From assembly GCA_946541435.1 (NCBI GenBank), contig CAMNJK010000133.1, forward strand, positions 1-5,010: DNA of 5,010 bases, given 5' to 3'. Numbering within the stretch: position 1 is the stretch's first letter; each line of letters begins with the position of its first letter. The notes below the pieces were generated by a model that was given only the letters and a program-made list of their open reading frames with translations, did no database searches and was not told where the DNA came from. The position numbers and the translations under genes are program-made. This stretch comes from an uncultured Bacillota bacterium. Lineage in GTDB: Bacteria; Bacillota; Clostridia; Peptostreptococcales; Anaerovoracaceae. Below, in pieces: positions 1-5,010 of the stretch.

Positions 1-55
1 CGTATTCGATTGTATCCTGCTCACCGTGCAGGATGATGGTCTCGGTTTCTTTCAT
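1..55 (-). CDS. N-terminal fragment of a downstream gene, unidentified (TsaE possible)
   Basis: An ATG at 55-53 opens a reading frame that stays open for 18 codons to the window edge and reads MKETETIILHGEQDTIEY. Twelve of the 18 codons end in G or C, in keeping with the neighbouring genes. It begins 22 bases after the protease stop codon on the same strand, and no terminator lies between, so co-transcription is plausible. No clear Shine-Dalgarno sequence precedes the ATG, which weakens this start. The fragment is too short to identify. The pattern of a short beta strand followed by a Thr-Ile-Glu-Tyr helix start resembles the N-terminus of TsaE, the ATPase of tRNA threonylcarbamoyladenosine synthesis, but the Walker A motif that would prove it lies outside the window. 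Treat the product as unknown. Confidence 0.45.
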   Translation of the reverse strand, partial: MKETETIILHGEQDTIEY

Positions 56-77
56 ATTCTGTAAGTGTATTGCGGAA

Positions 78-1109
78 TTATTTTGTCGGCACTGCCTCCA
101 CCGCCTTGATGAATTTGTTCCATACCTTCTGCACTTCCGCGTGGGTCATGCACTTGGTCAGCATTCTGGCATGCTGTACGTAGATCCCCCAGAATCCGTT
201 GAAGCTGTCCCCGGGATAGTCATCGTGATCCAGGGCATAGAGGGTGTCGATCATCTTCTGCTCCACCCGGGTGCGGTCTGAATTCGTCAGGGGGCCTTCC
301 GGATCGCTGGCGGTCTTTTTCTCAATATAGGCTTCATACGCCGCGTCCCAGTCCTCCATGATGGATTCATGCAGAAGGACGATGTCCTGCAGGTCTTTCA
401 TCTTACCTGCCTTTTTGCCGAACTGGCTGATCTGCTTCGCCAGGCCCGCGGATGGCTTGAAGCCGGTCTTGTTCTTCGCCCGCTTCATCTTCCGGGTCAG
501 CATGGCCTGTCCGTTCCCAGCCACGGACTTCAGCATCTGCTTCGACAGGACGCTGTCATAGTCCAGGCCGTTGTCCGCCAGATACTCCCGCAGGGAATTG
601 TAGTAGGGATCCCTGTAGAGGTAACTGTCCTGCTGGGCAAATCTGGCAAACAGGTCATCCTGCAGCGCGTCCAGATAGCTGTCAAGATCATGGACCCGGC
701 CGACAGCCGCCTTCCCGCTGTCACGCATGGCGCAGAACTTGTCCCAGTACCAGTCGTTATAGTGTTTCTTCTTCGTTCCCCGCACGATGTGATTGTATTC
801 CCGTTTGATCATCTTCTTCAGCTCGGGATTGTCCGATTCTCCCTTGTACACGTCTCTGGTCAGTGAGGCGAGATTGTACAGGGTCTGCATCTGCTGGTCG
901 ATCTCTTCCGATACCATGATGAAGATCCATACGATCTGGATCTCATCGGGGTGCTCCCGGACATAGGCCTTCAGATCATCCCGGGTCTTGTTGATGGCCT
1001 TGATGACTTCCGGTGAATAGTACTGCTGTGTGACCGGTGCAACGGACAGTGCTTCCGCCACGATCTCATCGATGACCTGCTGGCCGAATTCCGCCGGATC
1101 CTCCTGCAG
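78..1109 (-). other. Unassigned helical C-terminal region of the protease
   Basis: Protease residues about 774-1116 match no family that I recognise. The stretch is rich in charged residues spaced as in amphipathic helices, and it has several Trp residues (834, 893, 895, 1027, 1080, 1103) and many Tyr. A short hydrophobic run (IVWIFIMV, near residue 832) is too short and too isolated to be a confident membrane anchor. The region keeps one frame with normal codon use and no stop, so it is a real part of the protein and not a read-through artefact. It may be a ligand-binding or scaffold domain; that is a guess. Confidence 0.6.
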
Positions 1110-3428
1110 TCTGGGACGGATCGCGTCCCTGGTCAGAAGATCACTGGCCCGGATGACGCCGTCTCTGGTCCGCAGGGGAGTTCTGTCTGCCCGGGCAGAT
1201 CTTCTGTCTGCTTTTTTATTCTTTTTCTTTGCCTTGCCCTTGATGGTGACACGGACCGCCTTATGGGCGCCGTTTTCTGTTTTTGCCACCACGTAGCAGG
1301 TGCCTTTTTTCTTCGCTGTGAATTCACCCGTCTCCGGATCGATGGTTCCTTTGCCGTTGGATACGGACCAGGTGATCTCCGGATGATAGGCATCCTCCTC
1401 CAGCACCTTCGCCGCAAAGGTGAATGTGCCTCCCACGCTGATCTTCTTCGTCTTGCTGGTGATGGCGATGTGCTTGACCGGCGCCTTCACTGCAACATCG
1501 ATGGAATCCAGCACTTTGCCGTCGCTGTCCCGCATGGTGATGGTCACCTTGCCGGGCTTCTTTGTCATATAGTATCCGGGGCCGTCCAGGAACAGGACTT
1601 CCGGATCGGAGGATTCAAATTCCACCTCCGGGATCACTGCCCCTGCCGGTGTGACCTGGGGCATGAGCTGGCCGAATCCGGCGCTTTCACCCAGGCACTC
1701 CATCTCCTGCAGCTCGTCCCTGTCCTTGATCAGAACGGAAGTCGGCTGGACGCCGCCCTTCACCCGGACCTCACAGGAAGCGGTCTGGCCGCCGCAGGAA
1801 GCGGTAACGGTGGCTCTTCCCTCCCGGATTCCGGTCAGACGGCCTGTCTGGTCCACAGAGACTACGCCGGGATCAGAGGAAGACCAGGAGACCGCCTGCA
1901 GGCACTCTGCCGGCAGGACGTGGGCTGTCAGCGCTGTAAACTCACCCGCCTTCAGCACGGTCTTCTCGATGCCTTCATCTTCCTTGATGGTAAGCCTGCT
2001 CACTCCCGTGCCTGCGGAAGCAGCTGCCGCCGCCTTTACCGCAGCCAGGGCGTCGATGTTGCCGTAGGCCAGATCAGAAGAGAATCCTTCGCCCTTCTGC
2101 GCTTCATCCGTGGTCCCGCAGATGATGTTCCGGACCTGGGCCGGGGTCAGCTGCGGATTCTGGTCCAGCACCAGGGCGCAGATGCCTGCCACCACCGGGC
2201 TGGCCATGGATGTTCCGGACGCCATGCCGAACTGGTCTCCCGGAAAGGTGGACATGATGTTATGTCCCGGCGCCGCGATGTCCTTAAAGGTACCGTAATC
2301 CGAGAAATAGGCCGCTTCCTTCCGTTCGGTGGAGGCGTTGACCGCGATCACGGTAGAAAAGTCGCAGGGCGTGGAATAGACATTGGTCTCATCGTTTCCT
2401 GACGCCGCCACGAATACTGTTCCGTCTTCTTCATAATGCCGGCGGATGCATCTCTCCATCATCACATCGTATCCGGTGCCGCCGAAGCTCATGTTGATGA
2501 CCCGGGCTCCCTGGGCCACATTGTAATCGATGGCCCGGCAGATGTCATAGCTGAAAAGGTCCTCGCCCACTGCCGCAGAGGTGGTGATGACCTTGACCAG
2601 GTCATTGTTGTGTCCGGAAGCGATGCCGCTGCCGCCCAGACCGTTGCCGTACTCTGCGCCGATGATGCCGGAGACATGGGTCCCGTGCGATCCTGTATCA
2701 TCATAAAGATCCACAGGCACGCCCAGCTGATAACCTCTGTATTTCCCCTGGGTGTCCTGGGTGATCAGGTTGTTCTTCAGATCCGCGTGTCTGGTATCCA
2801 CGCCGGTATCCACCACGCCCACGATGGTCTGTCCGTGGGAGGGATTGGCCTCGATCTCATTCCAGGCCGCCTCCGCGTTGGTGGTCTTCATCTGATACTG
2901 GTAGGAGGCGCCGTTCTCGGGATCCAGATAAGGATCCGGGATGCTGCCCTCTTCCTGGGCCTTCATGTCAGAAGAAGTCGCCTGCTCTGCCGTCTGGACG
3001 CCTGTGGGTTCCTCCTTGATCAGCTTATAGCGGTAGTTGGGCTGGACGTAAAGCACGTCTTCACCCTGCTCCATCCTGCCGGCAGCTTCCGCCATATCAT
3101 TCTGGTCCAGATCCACCAGGGCTACCTTCTGCTCGTCCGTTTTGGTAATGTCCGCCACCTGTCCCACGGTTTCCGCCTCTGAGCGGATGTCGCGGTTGGC
3201 GGTATTCTGATCATAGACCACGATCAGCTGATCCGCCGCGCAGGGCGCGTCTTCGTCAGTTACCCGCGCCGCGAAAGATACCTCGGCGCCGTCAGCCAGA
3301 CCGGCTTCCGCGCCCGCCGCGGGCGTCGCCCCGTCAGCTTTTTCTTTGGCGCTGACTCCGGTGACCGGCATGAAGCATGTGGCTGCCATGGTCAGCGACA
3401 GCACCAGACTTAACAGTTTCTTTTGCAT
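78..3428 (-). CDS. Secreted S8 subtilisin-like serine protease with Big_2 domains and a novel C-terminal region
   Basis: This gene encodes a secreted endopeptidase of family S8, 1116 residues counted from the ATG at 3428. Residues 1-27 are a Sec signal peptide (two Lys, a hydrophobic core, probable cleavage after Val-Ser-Ala). Residues about 61-136 look like an inhibitory propeptide ending in the typical VLYVQPNY pattern. The catalytic domain covers about 164-469 and has the complete active site: Asp207 in VVDTGVD, His248 in GSHGTHVSG, oxyanion Asn345 in AASGND and nucleophile Ser407 in GTSMASPVVAG. Three Ig-like Big_2-type domains follow (about 477-556, 563-647, 652-730); the second is divergent. 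A Lys/Arg-rich linker (about 730-773) leads to roughly 340 residues of unassigned, probably helical sequence. Typical subtilisins are much shorter. There is no LPxTG motif, SLH repeat or C-terminal membrane anchor, so the protein is either released or held by non-covalent contacts. The frame also extends to a GTG at 3461, but the Shine-Dalgarno sequence lies inside that extension, so the ATG is chosen. Substrate is unknown. Confidence 0.93.
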   Translation of the reverse strand: MQKKLLSLVLSLTMAATCFMPVTGVSAKEKADGATPAAGAEAGLADGAEVSFAARVTDEDAPCAADQLIVVYDQNTANRDIRSEAETVGQVADITKTDEQKVALVDLDQNDMAEAAGRMEQGEDVLYVQPNYRYKLIKEEPTGVQTAEQATSSDMKAQEEGSIPDPYLDPENGASYQYQMKTTNAEAAWNEIEANPSHGQTIVGVVDTGVDTRHADLKNNLITQDTQGKYRGYQLGVPVDLYDDTGSHGTHVSGIIGAEYGNGLGGSGIASGHNNDLVKVITTSAAVGEDLFSYDICRAIDYNVAQGARVINMSFGGTGYDVMMERCIRRHYEEDGTVFVAASGNDETNVYSTPCDFSTVIAVNASTERKEAAYFSDYGTFKDIAAPGHNIMSTFPGDQFGMASGTSMASPVVAGICALVLDQNPQLTPAQVRNIICGTTDEAQKGEGFSSDLAYGNIDALAAVKAAAAASAGTGVSRLTIKEDEGIEKTVLKAGEFTALTAHVLPAECLQAVSWSSSDPGVVSVDQTGRLTGIREGRATVTASCGGQTASCEVRVKGGVQPTSVLIKDRDELQEMECLGESAGFGQLMPQVTPAGAVIPEVEFESSDPEVLFLDGPGYYMTKKPGKVTITMRDSDGKVLDSIDVAVKAPVKHIAITSKTKKISVGGTFTFAAKVLEEDAYHPEITWSVSNGKGTIDPETGEFTAKKKGTCYVVAKTENGAHKAVRVTIKGKAKKKNKKADRRSARADRTPLRTRDGVIRASDLLTRDAIRPRLQEDPAEFGQQVIDEIVAEALSVAPVTQQYYSPEVIKAINKTRDDLKAYVREHPDEIQIVWIFIMVSEEIDQQMQTLYNLASLTRDVYKGESDNPELKKMIKREYNHIVRGTKKKHYNDWYWDKFCAMRDSGKAAVGRVHDLDSYLDALQDDLFARFAQQDSYLYRDPYYNSLREYLADNGLDYDSVLSKQMLKSVAGNGQAMLTRKMKRAKNKTGFKPSAGLAKQISQFGKKAGKMKDLQDIVLLHESIMEDWDAAYEAYIEKKTASDPEGPLTNSDRTRVEQKMIDTLYALDHDDYPGDSFNGFWGIYVQHARMLTKCMTHAEVQKVWNKFIKAVEAVPTK
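1239..2000 (-). other. Three tandem Ig-like (Big_2-type) domains within the protease
   Basis: Protease residues about 477-730 hold three successive beta-rich units of 80-85 residues. The first has the clear Big_2 signature: WSSSDPGVVSVDQTGRLTG, then REGRATVTA and an alternating final strand. The third has the same layout: ITWSVSNGKGTIDPETGEFT, then KKKGTCYVVAKT. The second keeps FESSDPEVLFLD and KPGKVTIT, but lacks the usual Gly-Leu-Thr turn and is divergent. In the family such domains act as spacers or as carbohydrate or surface-binding modules. Which role applies here cannot be read from the sequence. Confidence 0.8.
3348..3428 (-). other. Signal peptide of the S8 protease
   Basis: The first 27 residues contain a Lys-Lys pair at positions 3-4, a hydrophobic stretch rich in Leu, Val, Ala and Met, and a Val-Ser-Ala ending followed by Lys-Glu-Lys. 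This fits signal peptidase I cleavage after residue 27. A Cys sits at residue 18, but the residues before it (Ala-Ala-Thr) do not make a lipobox, so lipoprotein processing is not supported. The cleavage position is judged by eye. Confidence 0.85.
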
Positions 3429-3436
3429 TTTTTCTT

Positions 3437-3446
3437 CTCCCCCCTT
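3437..3446 (-). promoter_or_regulatory. Strong ribosome binding site that fixes the protease start
   Basis: The minus strand reads AAGGGGGGAG, followed by eight bases (AAGAAAAA) and then the ATG at 3428. Spacing and composition are near ideal. The site lies downstream of the alternative in-frame GTG at 3461, so it can only serve the ATG. Confidence 0.85.
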
Positions 3447-3469
3447 ATTTCTGATTGTCACAAACGCAA

Positions 3470-3498
3470 ATCATATCCCTATGAATGATCTGTTTTTA
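3470..3498 (-). promoter_or_regulatory. Weak candidate sigma-A promoter for the protease gene
   Basis: The minus strand has TATGAT (3475-3470), five of six matches to the -10 consensus. It lies 17 bases after TAAAAA (3498-3493), which matches only three of six -35 positions. The 78-base gap between the two genes is AT-richer than its surroundings and would give a leader of about 35-40 bases. No extended -10 element is seen. Transcription from further upstream remains equally possible. Confidence 0.25.
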
Positions 3499-3506
3499 TA
3501 TCTGTA

Positions 3507-4925
3507 TCACATCTGCATCCGGAAGAGATCCACATCTTCGGTCCCTTCGTTCTGCGGCTCTTCCAGGTCCGCGTCCTTTTTCCGATGCTCTTCCCAGACG
3601 CGGCAGCCTCCCTTGTGGATGGGTTCCCATGGATCGTCCACCCGCAGTCCGTTCAGATTGTTTTCGATGGCCCGCAGAACGCCTTCGTGGGCAACGATGA
3701 TGATGTTTCGCGCGTAATCCTCCTGCAGGATCCTCCGCAGGGCGCCCACGGCGCGGTACTGAAGGTCGTAGAAGTTCTCAGCATCATTGCCGGTTTTGTA
3801 GACGAAGAGGTCGCGGCCCCGCCGTTCATAAGCCTCCGGCTCTGTCTCCCGGATCTCCCGCACCGGTCTGCCGTCCCAGCTGCCCAGCGCGATCTCCCGC
3901 AGTTCTTTCACCGGACGGATGTCCACACGGACCTCGTCCCGCTCGAATCTCTGATTCACCGCGTCGGCGATCAGCTGCGCCGTATCCACGGATCTGGAAA
4001 GGTCGCTGCAGTAGATCCGCTCGATGGCCGGCAGGGGTTCCCGTCCCAGGGAGACGCCCTCCACGTAGTTCTTCTCCGCGAAGACATCCGCCGCCATGGC
4101 TTCCGCGATCTCCCAGCCCAGTTCTCTGGCCTGGTCCAGGCCTTCTTCAGAAAGGGGCACATCGTACTGGCCGATGAACATGGGCTCTTCATGCTGACGT
4201 GTCTGTCCGTGGCGCACCAGGAAGACCCTTTTCCGGGAAGAAAGCACATTCAGCTTCTCCCGCCTGAATCCCCGGTCCACGAACTCGCAGATATCTTCAT
4301 AGCCTTCCGGTGTATCCATGTCCAGCAGGATCTCCTCGTCGGGCACCGGGACCCGGACCATCTGATCCGGATACCGGTCGGTGACCGCCTTCAGTCCGCC
4401 CGCTCCGTCGTGGTCCAGGATCTCGGCGATCCATTCCCGCGGGATCAGCAGCGGATGACCCTTCTTGCCTTCATAAACAGGTACATAGAGTCTGGCATGC
4501 TCTGCGCCGCTTCCGGCTTCTGCCTCTTCCATGGCCGTCATCAGTTCCTTAAAGGTCCGGATGGTGATCAGTGGGCAGTCCGCCGGCACCAGGAACCATC
4601 CCGCTTTTTCCGGGAAAGCCTGGCCAGCCTTTGCAAAACCTGCCTGGATGGATGTGAACATTCCATCCGCGTAGTTCTCGTTCACGCATTCGATCATGCG
4701 CTCCCGGTCGATTTCCTCCTGCAGCTGCTGCCGCTCATGCCCGGTGACGATGATGATGTCCTGTACTCCGGCGGCCCGCAGGCTCTCTGCCAGTCCCGTC
4801 ACCGCAGGTCTGCCGTCCACGGGCAGCATGGGTTTGAACGCCTTCATGCGGGATGACAGCCCCGCTGCCAGGATGATCGCTCCGTATCTGGACGGATCCT
4901 GTACTCTGTTGTATCCGATATTCAT
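3507..4925 (-). CDS. MocA/MobA-type nucleotidyltransferase fused to a histidine phosphatase
   Basis: A 472-residue cytoplasmic two-domain protein. Residues about 14-216 form an NTP_transf_3 (MobA-like) nucleotidyltransferase: the nucleotide loop ILAAGLSSRM with a following Lys (31) and LP, GMFTSIQAG at 88-96, the metal-binding Asp116 in VPADCPL, GHPLLIP at 156-162 and DMDTPEGY at 202-209. The Ala-Ala-Gly loop and GHPLL resemble MocA, the CTP:molybdopterin cytidylyltransferase, and its YgfJ relatives more than the Ala-Gly-Gly loop of MobA. Residues about 231-447 form a histidine phosphatase: LVRHGQT with nucleophile His239, Arg311 in SDLSRSVDTA, probable general acid Glu344 in LREIALGSWDG and His413 in VAHEGVLRAI. 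Both active sites look intact. Relatives of the first domain help mature molybdenum hydroxylases such as xanthine dehydrogenase; the phosphatase substrate is unknown and could be a nucleotide or cofactor intermediate. The last 25 residues are a charged acidic tail. The start is supported by a purine-rich site upstream and by the family motif beginning about 15 residues in. Confidence 0.9.
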   Translation of the reverse strand: MNIGYNRVQDPSRYGAIILAAGLSSRMKAFKPMLPVDGRPAVTGLAESLRAAGVQDIIIVTGHERQQLQEEIDRERMIECVNENYADGMFTSIQAGFAKAGQAFPEKAGWFLVPADCPLITIRTFKELMTAMEEAEAGSGAEHARLYVPVYEGKKGHPLLIPREWIAEILDHDGAGGLKAVTDRYPDQMVRVPVPDEEILLDMDTPEGYEDICEFVDRGFRREKLNVLSSRKRVFLVRHGQTRQHEEPMFIGQYDVPLSEEGLDQARELGWEIAEAMAADVFAEKNYVEGVSLGREPLPAIERIYCSDLSRSVDTAQLIADAVNQRFERDEVRVDIRPVKELREIALGSWDGRPVREIRETEPEAYERRGRDLFVYKTGNDAENFYDLQYRAVGALRRILQEDYARNIIIVAHEGVLRAIENNLNGLRVDDPWEPIHKGGCRVWEEHRKKDADLEEPQNEGTEDVDLFRMQM

Positions 4926-4934
4926 GCCTGTCTT

Positions 4935-4942
4935 CTTCCTTC
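4935..4942 (-). promoter_or_regulatory. Ribosome binding site of the fusion gene
   Basis: The minus strand reads GAAGGAAG, ending nine bases before the ATG at 4925. The whole 40-base stretch before the ATG is purine-rich, so the exact core is uncertain, but it supports this start. Confidence 0.5.
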
Positions 4943-4965
4943 TCTCTGTTCTTTTATGATGTCTG

Positions 4966-5010
4966 TTATGAATGCAGCAGGGCTCTGCTGTCCGGCTTGT
5001 CCTCCTCCGC
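4966..5010 (-). CDS. C-terminal end of an upstream gene, unidentified
   Basis: One minus-strand frame reads AEEDKPDSRALLHS and stops with TAA at 4968-4966. Eleven of its 14 codons end in G or C, like the two complete genes, and the sequence after the stop turns AG-rich and looks non-coding. The gene would end 40 bases before the fusion gene, consistent with one operon. A second frame stays open until a TGA that overlaps the fusion start codon as ATGA, but only about a third of its codons end in G or C, so it is less likely. The fragment is too short to name; an accessory factor of the same pathway as the fusion is possible. Confidence 0.45.
   Translation of the reverse strand, partial: AEEDKPDSRALLHS

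Noticed and set aside
78..200. A possible cell-wall sorting signal at the protease C-terminus.
   Set aside because: The last residues lack LPxTG, a hydrophobic segment and a basic tail. The protein ends in an amphipathic helix-like stretch and PTK.
1263..2402. A 379-codon open frame on the plus strand opposite the protease.
   Set aside because: It is antisense to Ig-like and catalytic domain code with clear protein motifs. The translation is rich in His, Arg, Gly and Cys with no recognisable domain, as expected for the complement of a GC-rich gene.
2436..3182. A 248-codon open frame on the plus strand.
   Set aside because: It is antisense to the propeptide and first half of the catalytic domain, with no motif of its own.
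3471..3484. A short inverted repeat, TCATA-TCCC-TATGA, between the two genes.
   Set aside because: The five-base stem is AT-rich, has no T-run after it and is too weak for a terminator. It overlaps the candidate -10 element, so an operator is imaginable, but a repeat of this size is expected by chance.
3585..4856. A 423-codon open frame on the plus strand opposite the fusion gene.
   Set aside because: It lies entirely within the nucleotidyltransferase-phosphatase gene, whose motifs are unmistakable. Its translation shows the His/Asp/Val-rich composition of an antisense shadow and no domain.
4923..5010. An alternative upstream reading frame ending in an ATGA overlap with the fusion start codon.
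   Set aside because: The arrangement is typical of coupled operon genes, but only about 9 of 28 codons end in G or C, against a strong G/C preference in the complete genes. The frame ending with TAA at 4968-4966 fits better. Sequence beyond 5010 would settle it.

Overview
The window is a compact, GC-rich stretch in which everything supported as coding lies on the minus strand, so it reads from right (5010) to left (1). It holds two complete genes and two gene fragments cut by the window edges. Purine-rich ribosome binding sites, G/C-ending codons and a secreted subtilase carrying bacterial Ig-like (Big_2) domains all suggest a GC-rich Gram-positive anaerobe of the Clostridia (Lachnospiraceae-like). 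That placement is inferred from style and domain content, not from a marker gene.

Layout in reading order. (1) 5010-4966: the probable last 14 codons of an upstream gene. (2) 4925-3507: a 472-residue cytoplasmic fusion of a MocA/MobA-type nucleotidyltransferase and a histidine phosphatase. (3) 3506-3429: a 78-base gap with a weak promoter candidate and a very strong Shine-Dalgarno sequence. (4) 3428-78: a 1116-residue secreted S8 (subtilisin-like) protease with signal peptide, propeptide, catalytic domain with a full set of active-site residues, three Ig-like domains, a very basic linker and a C-terminal helical region of about 340 residues that I cannot assign. (5) 55-1: the first 18 codons of another gene, 22 bases after the protease stop; TsaE is a weak guess for it.

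The fusion protein most likely serves molybdenum-hydroxylase cofactor maturation or a related nucleotide-transfer pathway, while the protease acts outside the cell. Nothing in the sequence links the two beyond shared strand and close spacing. No rRNA, tRNA, CRISPR array, insertion sequence or convincing terminator is visible. The points most worth following are the unassigned C-terminal region of the protease with its polybasic linker, and the nucleotidyltransferase-phosphatase fusion.
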